Shown here: one piece after another, positions 8,947 through 19,172 of the stretch | Layout: each line of letters begins with the position of its first letter | Position numbering within the stretch: position 1 is the stretch's first letter | NCBI RefSeq assembly: GCF_003202155.1 | Contig: NZ_QFLI01000006.1 | Location: forward strand, 295,605-359,604 | DNA from: Marinifilum breve | GTDB taxonomy: Bacteria > Bacteroidota > Bacteroidia > Bacteroidales > Marinifilaceae | DNA: 64,000 nucleotides | Direction: 5' to 3' | The notes under the pieces: generated by a model | The model's input: only the letters and a program-made list of their open reading frames with translations | Told to the model about the DNA's origin: nothing | The model's database searches: none | Program-made: the position numbers and the translations under genes

Positions 8947-10509
8947 TTACTCACCTTTTAAAATACTTTTAGCTGTATGTGGAGGTGTATCTCGCCAAAT
9001 AAATATATCTTCTTTTGATTTTGGCTGAACACCATCGAACCAACGGAAATTTTTCAGGAATAGCATTTCTTGTTCCACTTCAAACAAAGGGTACATGTTG
9101 CCATCAGGTTTTTTGATAAACTTAATCTGATCGATTTTGTTATCCTTTATAAGTATTGTAATATTACTGCTTTTGGCAATATTCATTCCCATTAATATTT
9201 CTTTGTCTTTTGGATAATATATAGTCTCACCATTGCCATCAATATCTAATTTGTAAATTTTATTGTCTCTAACATGACCAAGCATGTTCTTTCCTTTGAT
9301 CTGGTTGTAAAAGACGCTGTCTTCTTTTGCCGTTAGGAAGGAAGAACCTCTAAAATGAAGATATTTTAGTTTCTGATTTTGTGTTTCTATACCTATAGTA
9401 TCAGCAATCATCTGATTGCCCTGCGCCCATAAAACCGGATCGTTAAACAATCTTATGGTAGAGTCTTGCATGGTATATACCAGAGAATCACATTTACCTT
9501 GCAAATCGGGTCTGAAAAACTTCACGTGATGAAAAGCCTTTATTAGTTCATAATCTGCAGTGTCTTTTGATATTGTAAGCGTATCTGCATGTAGAAAAAG
9601 AGAATCTTGTTCTGCAACTTGAATAAAAACTGCCGAATCAGTCATTAGTGCTTCTTCGGTATTCTTAAAAGTTTCTAAAAAGTGTCCTTGCAAGATAATA
9701 TTATTAACCGTGTCTTTTAATTCTACATTGTCAAATACTCTTGCAGTTTCATTATTTTTATCCAAGTAAATGCTATCGCCTTTTATTTGATATGCTTTAC
9801 TATTAAGGGTAGTGTTTTTAAAAAATTGTGATATTCCAGTAGTTGTATTGTACCATCCATCTTCTGAATAAAGTGTTTCTGTTTCATTTTCGATGGTAGT
9901 AGGACCTAAAATAAAAGCAGTTTTGCTAACCGTATTGTATTTTAATGTATCTGATTTTAAAGTATAGTCATTACTTAGAACTTCAACGCTATCTTTAAAG
10001 AACAACAAATCCTGTCTCGTATAATATCTTCCTATGCTGCTGGTAAGCGTATTGTCGGTATCTACAATTTTTCCACCATTAAAATAGTAACCTACACTTT
10101 CGTTCATATCAAAATCAAGAAACTCAGTGGTTACGGTAACTGTTTTATTTTTAAGCTTTACATTTTTACGCATTTCAGCCAGTTTGGTGTTTCCATAGTA
10201 CTTTAGTACATCACCATAAATGTGAACTGTGTCCGAGCTAATAATGTGAACATTACCATATGCAACAATTCTGTTGTCTCCTCTGAATTGATATACGCTA
10301 TCGCAATACATCTTAATGTTTTCATGAGTAATAAATACATTGTCATTGAAAACAGTAAGCTGTGATTCTGATTGTAATTTCGCTCTCATGCTATCGAAAT
10401 GTTTAATTTCAATTAATGATTTTTTCTGAGCTTCCAGCGTAAATGAGAAAAGGCAGAATATTCCTGCGAATAGAATAATCGATTTATATTTTGTAATGAT
10501 GCAAGGCAT
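8947..10509 (-). CDS. OstA-like (LptA/LptD N-domain) envelope protein
   Basis: A 520-residue secreted protein with a hydrophobic N-terminal segment (IILFAGIFCLFSFTLEAQ). The mature part is a run of beta-jellyroll strands of the OstA/LptA type, with repeated elements such as VFITHENIKMYCDSV, IVAYGNVHIISSDTVHIYGD and KNVKLKNKTVTVTTEFLDFD. Such proteins form periplasmic bridges for lipopolysaccharide; this double-length OstA form is common in Bacteroidota. It lies 5 bases after the MoxR gene and close to three periplasmic folding factors, which fits an outer-membrane assembly role. The exact substrate is inferred from the family. Confidence 0.82.
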   Translation of the reverse strand: MPCIITKYKSIILFAGIFCLFSFTLEAQKKSLIEIKHFDSMRAKLQSESQLTVFNDNVFITHENIKMYCDSVYQFRGDNRIVAYGNVHIISSDTVHIYGDVLKYYGNTKLAEMRKNVKLKNKTVTVTTEFLDFDMNESVGYYFNGGKIVDTDNTLTSSIGRYYTRQDLLFFKDSVEVLSNDYTLKSDTLKYNTVSKTAFILGPTTIENETETLYSEDGWYNTTTGISQFFKNTTLNSKAYQIKGDSIYLDKNNETARVFDNVELKDTVNNIILQGHFLETFKNTEEALMTDSAVFIQVAEQDSLFLHADTLTISKDTADYELIKAFHHVKFFRPDLQGKCDSLVYTMQDSTIRLFNDPVLWAQGNQMIADTIGIETQNQKLKYLHFRGSSFLTAKEDSVFYNQIKGKNMLGHVRDNKIYKLDIDGNGETIYYPKDKEILMGMNIAKSSNITILIKDNKIDQIKFIKKPDGNMYPLFEVEQEMLFLKNFRWFDGVQPKSKEDIFIWRDTPPHTAKSILKGE

Positions 10510-10514
10510 TCCTT

Positions 10515-11480
10515 TTATTTTATTAATTCTTTTATAATATCTTCAACACTAATTCCTTCAGCTTCGGCCTTGTAGTTTTTCATGATCCTATGTCTTAATA
10601 TAGAAACTGCAACTTCCTTTACATCTTCTATGTCTGGAGAATATTTTCCGGAAAGAAGAGCGTGTGCTTTTGCTCCAATAACCAAATATTGTGACGCTCT
10701 TGGTCCAGCACCCCAATTAATATACTCATTTGCCATAGAATGCGAAAACTCGGTATTAGGCCTCGATTTTGCCGCCAAATTTACAGCATATTCCAATACA
10801 TTGCGATTAATTGGTACTTTTTGTATCAATTTTTGATAATAAGAAATCTTTTCACCTGAAATAATCTTGTCCAATGCAATTTCCTTGCCACATGTAGTGT
10901 TTTCAACAATCGAAATTTCATCTTCTAATTTTGGGTAATCCAAATAAATGCTAAACATGAAACGGTCTAGTTGAGCTTCAGGAAGTGGGTATGTACCTTC
11001 TTGTTCGATTGGGTTTTGTGTGGCCAATACGAAAAAAGGTTTTTCAATTTCGTAGTTTTTACCATTTACCGTTACCATTTTTTCTTGCATTGCCTCCAAT
11101 AAAGCCGATTGAGTTTTGGGAGGCGTACGGTTAATCTCATCAGCAAGAATGATATTGGCAAACAAAGGACCTTTTATGAAATTGAATTTGCGCTCGTTAT
11201 TTAATATTTCCGTTCCTATAATATCAGAAGGCATTAGATCTGGAGTAAACTGTATTCTTTGGTATTTTAAGTCTAAAACCTGCGCAATTGTGTTTACAAG
11301 TAAAGTTTTAGCCAGCCCAGGAACACCAACAAGTAAACAGTGTCCATTACTAAAAATCGAAATCAATACTTTTTTAATGATTTCATCCTGACCATAAATT
11401 TTCTTGCCAATTTCCTCAAGTAGTTTTTTATAATCGGCATGTAAGGAATTAGCAGCTTCCACTTCTGATTTAAAATTCAT
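10515..11480 (-). CDS. MoxR-family AAA+ ATPase
   Basis: A 321-residue AAA+ chaperone of the MoxR/RavA clade. Walker A is GVPGLAKT (about 58-65), Walker B is ILADEINRTPPKTQSALLEAMQE (about 110-133), and the sensor region is FVLATQNPIEQEGTYPLPEAQLDRF. MoxR ATPases usually act with von Willebrand A-domain proteins on maturation of envelope or metalloprotein complexes. No such partner is adjacent here; the neighbours are the OstA-like gene downstream and the parvulin cluster upstream, separated from it by a terminator. Confidence 0.9.
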   Translation of the reverse strand: MNFKSEVEAANSLHADYKKLLEEIGKKIYGQDEIIKKVLISIFSNGHCLLVGVPGLAKTLLVNTIAQVLDLKYQRIQFTPDLMPSDIIGTEILNNERKFNFIKGPLFANIILADEINRTPPKTQSALLEAMQEKMVTVNGKNYEIEKPFFVLATQNPIEQEGTYPLPEAQLDRFMFSIYLDYPKLEDEISIVENTTCGKEIALDKIISGEKISYYQKLIQKVPINRNVLEYAVNLAAKSRPNTEFSHSMANEYINWGAGPRASQYLVIGAKAHALLSGKYSPDIEDVKEVAVSILRHRIMKNYKAEAEGISVEDIIKELIK

Positions 11481-11502
11481 AAGAATTTAGTATTTGGATT
11501 TC

Positions 11503-11540
11503 CTTGAAAAAATCAGACACAGCAAAAAGGCTGTGTCTGA
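11503..11540 (-). terminator. Terminator after the parvulin cluster
   Basis: On the minus strand, TCAGACACAGC with a five-base loop pairs with GCTGTGTCTGA and is followed by TTTTTTC. It lies 20 bases after the surA-like stop and just before moxR, so it separates the two transcription units or attenuates readthrough. Confidence 0.85.
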
Positions 11541-11559
11541 GAAAATATTTTAAGCTTAA

Positions 11560-12912
11560 TTATTTTTGCCAGCCTTTGAATCTGAATTTTGCATTTTTGT
11601 ATGAATCATCAATGTGAACGTAAGTTCCAGATTGCTTCTCCTTGATCCATTTATCAAGAATATCTTGCTGCTTTTGATTGGTCAGCATATTTTCAAAAAT
11701 ACTCCAGTCGTCAGATAGGTTTGCCGTGTGAGATTTAGTTTCTGATTTTATCTTGATGATTTTGTAAGCATCCTTTCCTCCAGAAACATCTAAAAATGGC
11801 TCAGAAATCTCGTTTAATTTTAAGTTGTTAATTTGTTGAGCAATTGCAGGAGGCAAATTATCTTTTTCAAATCTTGATGATCCAGTATATGGATTAACAA
11901 TCAAACCACCATTATTTCTTGTGTCTTTGTCAGCTGAGAAATAAAATGCAGCTTCATCAAATTTTAGTTTTTCACCTCTAATTAAATCTGCGATACTATC
12001 TAAGCGTGAAGTAGCTTCTGCTCTTTTTTCTTGTTCAATTTTTGGTTTTAGAAGAATGTGACGAACATTAATTCTTTCACCTTTTCGATCAATAAATTGA
12101 ATGATGTGAAACCCGTACTCTGTTTCTACAATTTTAGAAACTTTATCAGTTTTTAGGTTGAAAGCTACGTTTGCAAACTCTGGTACCAAACTTGATCTTG
12201 GTGTATATCCTAATTCTCCACCTTGACGAGCACTTCCTGGGTCTTCAGAATAAAGAACTGCCAATGTAGAAAAGCTCTTTCCTTCATGCACCATATCTCT
12301 AAACTCTCTTAACCTGTTTCTAATTCGGTCTTTCTCGTCGTCAGTAACTTGTGGATATCTAACAATCTGTTGAACCTCTAGTTTTCCAGGAATTGTAGGT
12401 AAACTGTCCTTGTTTAATTTATTGTAAAAATCACGAACCTCAGCAGGAGTAATGTGAATATCCTTAGTGATTTCTGCTTGCATTTTTTCTTTGATGCGCT
12501 CATTTCTGGTAGGTTCGCGTAAATCGTTTTTCATATCAAGAATCGATTTTCCAAAATATTGTTCCAATTTTTCTTTGGAACCGATTCTTTGAATGTACAT
12601 TTCCATTTTGCGATCAAGATCATCTTCAACTTCTTGTTCGGTTACCTCAATACTATCAATAGCAGCTTGGGCAATCATCAATTTTTGAATCAATAGATCT
12701 TCAAAAATTTCGGTTTTCAAGTCAACACTACCTGATGTGTATCCTTGAGCCTTAAGACTGATAAATCTTTGCTCAACATCGGATTTTAATACAACCTGAT
12801 TACCAACCACGGCAATGATTTTATCTACCACATTGTCTTGAGCATTAAGAGTAAGAATACTCAGTAACAACAGTGTTAACACCGTGTAAGTTTTTCTAAA
12901 AATGTAACGCAT
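11560..12912 (-). CDS. surA: SurA-like periplasmic chaperone / peptidyl-prolyl isomerase
   Basis: A 450-residue secreted protein (signal YTVLTLLLLSILTLNAQ). A SurA N-terminal chaperone domain (about 25-170, VDKIIAVVGNQVVLKSDVEQR) is followed by two parvulin domains. The first has VLYSEDPGSARQGGELGYTPRSSLVPEFANVAF and YGFHIIQFIDRKG; the second begins INVRHILLKP and has FSADKDTRNNGGLI. SurA escorts barrel proteins across the periplasm. It is the last gene of a three-parvulin operon and starts 10 bases after the preceding stop. Confidence 0.92.
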   Translation of the reverse strand: MRYIFRKTYTVLTLLLLSILTLNAQDNVVDKIIAVVGNQVVLKSDVEQRFISLKAQGYTSGSVDLKTEIFEDLLIQKLMIAQAAIDSIEVTEQEVEDDLDRKMEMYIQRIGSKEKLEQYFGKSILDMKNDLREPTRNERIKEKMQAEITKDIHITPAEVRDFYNKLNKDSLPTIPGKLEVQQIVRYPQVTDDEKDRIRNRLREFRDMVHEGKSFSTLAVLYSEDPGSARQGGELGYTPRSSLVPEFANVAFNLKTDKVSKIVETEYGFHIIQFIDRKGERINVRHILLKPKIEQEKRAEATSRLDSIADLIRGEKLKFDEAAFYFSADKDTRNNGGLIVNPYTGSSRFEKDNLPPAIAQQINNLKLNEISEPFLDVSGGKDAYKIIKIKSETKSHTANLSDDWSIFENMLTNQKQQDILDKWIKEKQSGTYVHIDDSYKNAKFRFKGWQK

Positions 12913-12922
12913 ATTTTATGGT

Positions 12923-13762
12923 TTAATAAATTTTGAATTTATTTTTCGATTCTGCATCCCTATAGATGTTTTCTTCGAGATTTTTTATGAATTCTATTTT
13001 TCTTTTATTGATTATTATTTTTCTGATGTCATCTCTTACAAAATCAAGAGGTGCAACATTATTTTTGAACTCAACATTTTTAATAGCGACAAAATACCTG
13101 TATGTCGAGTCTTCTGTTTCAATGTGTTTTCTGCTTTTTAATAGTTTATCTTCGTTGCTAAATTCGAAAGGGATTCTATTTAATAGTTCTTTCGCATTTA
13201 CCCATTGCCCGCTAAAATTATCAAATTTTGTGGCATTCTGAAAACAGTAGTCTTCCAATTCGTCCCAATCTTCCTCTTTTTCTGATTTATAAAGCTTCTG
13301 AACTCCTTTGTAATTTGGAACAGGTTTTGAGATTTGAATATATAATGCTTTGATAATGTTTCTGTTCAATATAAAGTTGCCAGAGTTTTGACGATAATAA
13401 TTATCAATTTCAAAAGTTGTAACAGTGGTATCAAGTTTTTGCTCTAAAAGTTGTTGCTGATACTTGTGAATAATTAAAGATGAACGATAATCTTCTACCA
13501 TTTTGCTAACATCCTTGTCTTCATCAGAAAGATTAAGTTCTGCCTTCGAAATGATCAACTGTTTTTTTACCCACTGGTGAATGTAGTTATCAGCAATTAG
13601 AATACTATCTTCTTTTGTGCTTCCATTGGGAACAATAGCTGCCACCTCACTCATGTATAAATAGTTCTGATTTACTTTAGCAACAGCTTTGTCTTCCTCT
13701 TGATTGTAGTTACAGGCAATCATGCCTGCAAGTAAAATTATTGTAAGTATGTACTTATTCAT
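12923..13762 (-). CDS. SurA-like chaperone lipoprotein without an intact PPIase domain
   Basis: A 279-residue lipoprotein with a lipobox (ILLAGMIAC, Cys17). The organisation resembles a SurA/PpiC chaperone: an N-terminal KVNQNYLYMSEVAAIVP segment, then helices ending in a QNSGNF element. I could not find the conserved GGxLG and YGYHI features of a parvulin active domain, so isomerase activity is doubtful. The start overlaps the stop of the upstream parvulin gene by 8 bases, which implies translational coupling. Confidence 0.65.
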   Translation of the reverse strand: MNKYILTIILLAGMIACNYNQEEDKAVAKVNQNYLYMSEVAAIVPNGSTKEDSILIADNYIHQWVKKQLIISKAELNLSDEDKDVSKMVEDYRSSLIIHKYQQQLLEQKLDTTVTTFEIDNYYRQNSGNFILNRNIIKALYIQISKPVPNYKGVQKLYKSEKEEDWDELEDYCFQNATKFDNFSGQWVNAKELLNRIPFEFSNEDKLLKSRKHIETEDSTYRYFVAIKNVEFKNNVAPLDFVRDDIRKIIINKRKIEFIKNLEENIYRDAESKNKFKIY

Positions 13763-15401
13763 TCTTATTTGTTCGCAAATTTGTTAAAGCTTTAGGATTG
13801 ATTTTTACAGAGTACTTCTTTCTTAGTTTTTCCGACCAATTTTTCTCAATCCAAGCTCTGTAATCTTCAGATACAATATCTTTAACTGTTTCGTAACCAG
13901 CTTCTGTGTTGTATTTGTGCTGATTGTTAATGTAAAATTCTTTTGTTTTTTCTTTGTTTGAAGTATTATTCCAAATTGTTTCTTTGGTGATAAAATAAAC
14001 TAAAATTCCTTTTTCGTATTCATCCAGTAATATTTTAAGCTCAGGATGATTTTCCACAAGTCTATTTTTGTGGTATGCTAAGATACAAGTGTTTGAGAAA
14101 TTAACATATAATCTATTGATATAATCTTCAAAATTTTCGTAAATATCTTTAGAAGCTTGTTTGCTTAGGAATTCAGCAAACTTTTCTTGTGAGTAACTTT
14201 GATCTTCAAGTGAAAATAAAGTTTCCCATAATTCAGCATAAGCATAATCCAAAATCGAGTAAAAATTTGATAGCAAATTCTTATTTTCTTTGAAATTATA
14301 TCTTTCTTTTAACTGCTTGATTAACTCATTTTCTGAGATTCTTGATCTGCTATCTTCTTCCAATAGCTCAATTAATTCATCTTTGCATTCCTCTAGATTA
14401 TTATATTCCTTTTTATCTATAAGCTGGATAATGTGGTATCCAAATTCGGTTCTAATTGGTTGTGAAAATTCACCTGTGTTTTTTAATGCAAATGCAGTTC
14501 TTTCAATGGTTGGATGAGTTTCGAATAATCCAAACCATGGCAATATACCATTGTTGTTTACTGACGTAACATCATCTGAGAATTTTTGAATAAGTTTAGG
14601 AAAATTAGCTCCTGATAGAAGAAGTTGATATATAGAATCTGCTTTTGTTTTAAGTTTATCCTTTTCGGATTTCTTTTTAAACTCAAGCATAAGGTGTCTA
14701 ACCTTTACTTTCCCTGGATTTTTAATTTTGTCAATGGTTTGGACAATGTGGTATCCGTAAGGCGACCGAATAGGTTTGGAGAATTTGCCTTTAGCTGAAT
14801 TGTAAGCAGCAGTTTCAAAGGCGTAATCCATATCGAAAACTGTAATGTATCCTAATTCTCCATTGTTTTTTCTAGCTGATAAATCATCCGAGAATTGATT
14901 GGCAAGTTTTGAAAATTTCTTGCCCTGATTTAATAATGAATAGATTCTGCTAACCTCATGATAAGCTTCAATTGTATCTTTTGGTGTAGCCCTACCTTCA
15001 ATTTTAATTAAAATATGGCGAGGTTTTATGAAATGTTGAATTCTTTTGAATGTTTCTTCAAGTAAATTTTGACTGATCTCTGCAGGATACAAATAAGCAT
15101 TAAATGCTTGATTGTGATAAGTTTCGATTTCCTGAATTACTTCTGGTAAAGTGTCAAATTGAAGATTTTTAGCTTCTATAGCCTTTAGGTGAAAATCGAT
15201 GTATAAATCTAAAGATTCCTTTAAAGAAAGCGGTTTGTTATGCTGGTTGCGGAGTTTATTACTTTCGAAAAGTTCCACAAACGGAGCAGAAGGGTAAGTT
15301 GTTTTATCAATGCTAAAAAGGGTATCTGTCGAACTGTATTGCCCGTAACTTTCTAACGAGCAATATAAAACTGTAATCAGATATAATAAACCCTTCCTCA
15401 T
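13755..15401 (-). CDS. Double-parvulin peptidyl-prolyl isomerase
   Basis: A 548-residue secreted protein. Two parvulin domains are evident: RHILIKIEGRATP to YGYHIVQTIDKIKN (about 125-230) with NNGELGYITVFDMDYAFETAAYN, and VRHLMLEFKKKS to FGYHIIQLIDKKEY (about 235-335) with NNNGILPWFGLFETHPTIERTAFAL. The C-terminal 200 residues are helical and of unknown role. It is the first gene of the parvulin trio, 80 bases after guaB with a terminator between. The role is inferred as periplasmic folding of outer-membrane proteins. Confidence 0.88.
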   Translation of the reverse strand: MRKGLLYLITVLYCSLESYGQYSSTDTLFSIDKTTYPSAPFVELFESNKLRNQHNKPLSLKESLDLYIDFHLKAIEAKNLQFDTLPEVIQEIETYHNQAFNAYLYPAEISQNLLEETFKRIQHFIKPRHILIKIEGRATPKDTIEAYHEVSRIYSLLNQGKKFSKLANQFSDDLSARKNNGELGYITVFDMDYAFETAAYNSAKGKFSKPIRSPYGYHIVQTIDKIKNPGKVKVRHLMLEFKKKSEKDKLKTKADSIYQLLLSGANFPKLIQKFSDDVTSVNNNGILPWFGLFETHPTIERTAFALKNTGEFSQPIRTEFGYHIIQLIDKKEYNNLEECKDELIELLEEDSRSRISENELIKQLKERYNFKENKNLLSNFYSILDYAYAELWETLFSLEDQSYSQEKFAEFLSKQASKDIYENFEDYINRLYVNFSNTCILAYHKNRLVENHPELKILLDEYEKGILVYFITKETIWNNTSNKEKTKEFYINNQHKYNTEAGYETVKDIVSEDYRAWIEKNWSEKLRKKYSVKINPKALTNLRTNKNE

Positions 15402-15427
15402 TCAGTAATTATATGGTAAATATTCTA

Positions 15428-15465
15428 ATAAAGAAAACGGTAACCCGTACCATAACGGGTTACCG
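15428..15465 (-). terminator. Terminator after guaB
   Basis: On the minus strand, CGGTAACCCGT pairs perfectly with ACGGGTTACCG around a six-base loop and is followed by TTTTCTT. It lies 17 bases after the guaB stop codon. Confidence 0.88.
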
Positions 15466-15482
15466 AAATATATGCGATAATA

Positions 15483-16952
15483 TTATCTGCTATAGTTAGG
15501 AGCTTCGCGAGTAATCGCAACATCGTGTGGATGACTTTCTGCCATACCCGAAGCAGTAATTTTAACAAATTTGGCATTGTGTAAGTCCTCAATACTTGCA
15601 GAACCACAATATCCCATACCTGCACGTAAACCACCAATTAACTGATAGATTACTTCGTATAAAGTTCCTTTATATGGTACACGAGCAGCAATTCCTTCAG
15701 GAACCAACTTCTTAATGTCATCTTCAGCATCCTGGAAGTAGCGGTCTTTTGAACCTTGTTGCATTGCTTCAACAGAACCCATACCACGGTACGATTTAAA
15801 TTTACGACCGTTGTAAATGATGGTTTCTCCTGGAGATTCTTCAACACCAGCAAGAAGCGATCCGGCCATAATACAATCTGCACCAGCAGCAATTGCTTTT
15901 ACAATATCACCAGAGTAACGCAAACCACCATCAGCAATTACAGGAACTCCTGTTCCTTTAAGGGCTTTTGATACTTCGTAAATTGCACTTAACTGTGGAA
16001 CACCAACACCAGCAATAACACGTGTAGTACAAATAGAACCAGGTCCGATACCAACTTTAACAGCATCAGCACCAGCATCAACTAGCATTTTTGCAGCCTC
16101 AGGTGTAGCAATGTTACCAACAATGAACTGCATATCAGGAAATTTCTTCTTTGCAGTTTTTAGTACCTCAACAACTCCTCTTGAGTGACCGTGAGCTGTA
16201 TCAATAATAATAGCATCGGCATTTGCTTGTACTAAAGCTTCAACCCTTTCTAATGTATCAGCAGTAACACCAACAGCAGCAGCTACACGCAAACGACCTT
16301 TCTCATCTTTACAAGCCAATGGCTTATCTTTTGCTTTGGTAATATCCTTATAGGTTACCAAACCAATTAATTTGTTTTTTGAATCAACAACTGGTAATTT
16401 CTCAATTTTATGAGCTTGAAGAATTTCAGCTGCTTTTTCTAAATCAGTAGAATCGGAAGTGGTAACAATGTTTTCACTTGTCATTACTTCTGATATTGGA
16501 CGATCCATATCCAATTCGAAACGCAAATCACGATTGGTAACAATACCTAATAATGATTTATCTGTGTCAACAACAGGAATACCTCCAATTTTGAATTCCT
16601 TCATCAATGCCAAAGCATCGTTTACAGTTTTGTAAGGAGGAATTGTAATTGGGTCATAAATCATCCCGTTTTCAGCTCTTTTTACAGTTAATACCTGCTT
16701 TGCCTGAGCTTCGATACTCATGTTCTTGTGAATTACACCAATACCACCTTCACGAGCAATGGCGATTGCCAAAGCAGATTCGGTAACTGTATCCATCGCA
16801 GCAGATACCATCGGAGCATTAAGAGTAATGTTACGGGAGAACTTAGTTTTTAAACTTACGTCTCTAGGAAGTACTTCAGAATAAGCAGGAACCAAGAGAA
16901 CATCATCAAACGTTAGACCGTCAGAAATAATTTTATCAGATACGAATGACAT
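15483..16952 (-). CDS. guaB: Inosine-5'-monophosphate dehydrogenase
   Basis: GuaB oxidises IMP to XMP with NAD+, the committed step to GMP. The protein has 489 residues, the normal length. The TIM-barrel catalytic domain is interrupted by two CBS domains at about 95-210. The catalytic loop is [20 protein letters not shown] with Cys308; the IMP/NAD site [18 protein letters not shown] and the flap [15 protein letters not shown] are intact. The gene is monocistronic with a strong terminator. Confidence 0.98.
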   Translation of the reverse strand: MSFVSDKIISDGLTFDDVLLVPAYSEVLPRDVSLKTKFSRNITLNAPMVSAAMDTVTESALAIAIAREGGIGVIHKNMSIEAQAKQVLTVKRAENGMIYDPITIPPYKTVNDALALMKEFKIGGIPVVDTDKSLLGIVTNRDLRFELDMDRPISEVMTSENIVTTSDSTDLEKAAEILQAHKIEKLPVVDSKNKLIGLVTYKDITKAKDKPLACKDEKGRLRVAAAVGVTADTLERVEALVQANADAIIIDTAHGHSRGVVEVLKTAKKKFPDMQFIVGNIATPEAAKMLVDAGADAVKVGIGPGSICTTRVIAGVGVPQLSAIYEVSKALKGTGVPVIADGGLRYSGDIVKAIAAGADCIMAGSLLAGVEESPGETIIYNGRKFKSYRGMGSVEAMQQGSKDRYFQDAEDDIKKLVPEGIAARVPYKGTLYEVIYQLIGGLRAGMGYCGSASIEDLHNAKFVKITASGMAESHPHDVAITREAPNYSR

Positions 16953-17133
16953 TATGCAATAATTTTAGATTTAAATTGCATGCGAAAATACAAAAAAATA
17001 GCGGAATAGAACTTGATTACAAATACTAAAAAATGTTAATTGATTAATTCCATATAAAAGTTAGTATTTTTAAACTGTTTTATTGATAGAAAAAGTGAAT
17101 AAAAAGACCATAAATAAACTGGAAAAGAAATAA

Positions 17134-19041
17134 ATGGATCGATTTAAAGATGTTCTAAAAAAATATTGGGGCTATGAGGAGTTTCGTCCTTTGCAGGATG
17201 AAATTATTAAATCGGTTTCAGAAGGGAAAGATACTTTAGGCTTAATGCCAACCGGAGGAGGTAAGTCATTAACTTTTCAGGTTCCGACTATGGCAATGGA
17301 AGGCATCTGTTTGGTGGTTTCACCTTTGGTTGCGTTAATGAAAGATCAGGTTCAAAACTTAAGAGAGAAGGGAATAAAGGCTGAACTGTTATATTCGGGA
17401 CTATCAAGACATGAAATTGAGAATATTCTGAACAAGTGTTTGTTCGGAAACGTGAAGTTTTTATACATATCGCCAGAGAGAATTAGTTCAGATATATTTA
17501 GGAAGAAGGCGGTACAAATGAATGTTTGCCTAATTGCTGTGGACGAATCGCATTGTATTTCGCAATGGGGCTATGACTTTCGACCTTCATATTTAAAAAT
17601 TATTTCGCTTCGAGAGCTATTGCCTGATGTTCCGGTTTTGGCATTAACCGCTACTGCAACAAAAGATGTAGTTTCTGATATTCAGGAAAGGCTAGGATTT
17701 CCTGAGAAGAATGTCTTTAGTAAAAGTTTTGAGCGTAAAAATTTGGTGTACCTGGTCAGAGAAACCGAGGACAAGCCAAAATATCTGCTCAAGATTTTAA
17801 ACAAGCAAAAAGGAAGTTCGGTTGTTTATGTGCGAAGTAGGAAAAAGTGCAAGGAGTTGGCCGAGTTCCTTAAAAATAATAGAGTGAAAGCAGAATTCTA
17901 TCATGCAGGCTTGCCGAACGAAGTGAAAGATTTTCGTCAGGAAAGATGGAGAAAAGGGATTGTGCAGGTTATGGTAGCTACCAATGCTTTTGGTATGGGA
18001 ATCGATAAATCGGATGTGCGTACCGTTGTGCATATGGATTTGCCGGATACATTGGAAGCCTATTTTCAGGAGGCAGGAAGAGCAGGAAGAGATGGCAAAA
18101 GAGCTTATGCAGTAATGCTGTATTCAAATCCCGATAAGGTGCAATTGCTGAAAAGAATAAAAACATCATTTCCGGAAAAGGATATGATTATTAGAGTGTA
18201 CCAGGCATTGGGGAACTTTTTGCAAGTTGCAGAAGGAGCTGGAAAGGATGCGGTTTTCGACTTTGACTTGGGACAGTTTTGCCACAATTTTAAATTTAAT
18301 GTTCTGCAGGCTTTTAGTGCATTGAAGATTTTGCAACGAGCTGGATACATTGAATTGACAGATGATTTGGAACATGAGTCGAGAATACATTTTGCAGTAC
18401 AACGGGATGATTTGTATAAATTTCAGGTAGCAAATAAAGATTTTGATGCCTTTATAAAGGTACTCTTGCGATCTTTTACAGGTTTGTTTACCGATTACGT
18501 TCCTATTAATATTGATACTTTATCCAAAAGGATAAAAGCTGATAAAGAATTAATAATTGAATACCTAAAAGAATTATTGAAGTACGGGATCATAAAATAC
18601 ATCCCTAGAAAGAAAACCCCTTTTATATTATATACCCAAGAGCGATTACCTATCAGTTTTATTAAATTGAGTAAAGAGGTTTATCAGGAAAGAAAGGAAA
18701 ATCTTGAAAGCAAAATTCAATCGGTGATTGATTATGCAGAATCTGAAAATATATGTCGATCGAAATTCTTGTTGGAATATTTTGGACAAAAACATGCTCC
18801 CGATTGTGGTAGGTGTGATATCTGTAAAAGTAAAGAAGAGAAAGAGTTGAGCGAAGAAGAGTTCAAAGAAATTTATTATGCGATTTTGAATTTAATCGAA
18901 AAAGATTTTTTGAGTATTGATGAACTTGTGGATCGTTTAGATTACAAGGATGATAAGATATTGGAAGTAATTCAGCATTTAAAAGACAATGAAGAAGTGG
19001 ATTGCCAAAGTGGAAATCGAATAAAATACATTCCAATCTAG
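17134..19041 (+). CDS. recQ: RecQ-family ATP-dependent DNA helicase (short form)
   Basis: A 3'-5' DNA helicase of 635 residues. The motifs are QDEIIKSVSEGKDTLGLMPTGGGKS (Walker A), AVDESHCISQWGYDFRPSYL (DESH box), ALTATAT, ATNAFGMGIDKSDVRTVVHMDLP and QEAGRAGRDG. A zinc-binding element CRSKFLLEYFG...CGRCDIC (about 535-570) is present. There is no HRDC domain at the C-terminus, unlike the second RecQ in this window (54692). The symbol is by family; which paralogue carries out the main RecQ role is unknown. Confidence 0.93.
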   Translation: MDRFKDVLKKYWGYEEFRPLQDEIIKSVSEGKDTLGLMPTGGGKSLTFQVPTMAMEGICLVVSPLVALMKDQVQNLREKGIKAELLYSGLSRHEIENILNKCLFGNVKFLYISPERISSDIFRKKAVQMNVCLIAVDESHCISQWGYDFRPSYLKIISLRELLPDVPVLALTATATKDVVSDIQERLGFPEKNVFSKSFERKNLVYLVRETEDKPKYLLKILNKQKGSSVVYVRSRKKCKELAEFLKNNRVKAEFYHAGLPNEVKDFRQERWRKGIVQVMVATNAFGMGIDKSDVRTVVHMDLPDTLEAYFQEAGRAGRDGKRAYAVMLYSNPDKVQLLKRIKTSFPEKDMIIRVYQALGNFLQVAEGAGKDAVFDFDLGQFCHNFKFNVLQAFSALKILQRAGYIELTDDLEHESRIHFAVQRDDLYKFQVANKDFDAFIKVLLRSFTGLFTDYVPINIDTLSKRIKADKELIIEYLKELLKYGIIKYIPRKKTPFILYTQERLPISFIKLSKEVYQERKENLESKIQSVIDYAESENICRSKFLLEYFGQKHAPDCGRCDICKSKEEKELSEEEFKEIYYAILNLIEKDFLSIDELVDRLDYKDDKILEVIQHLKDNEEVDCQSGNRIKYIPI

Positions 19042-19141
19042 TTCGTAATTTAACCAATAATATCAGGGTACAGAACAGGTCTATTAGTCAATTCTTATGT
19101 GCTGACTGGTAACTAAGGATTTATTATTCGTAAAATCTTGT

Positions 19142-19149
19142 TATTTTTG
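19142..19149 (+). promoter_or_regulatory. -7 promoter-like box
   Basis: TATTTTTG, an exact match to TAnnTTTG, lies 23 bases before the DUF5063 gene. No convincing -33 TTTG was found at the usual distance. Confidence 0.35.
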
Positions 19150-19172
19150 CAAGGTTGTAGGAAAAAATAGAG

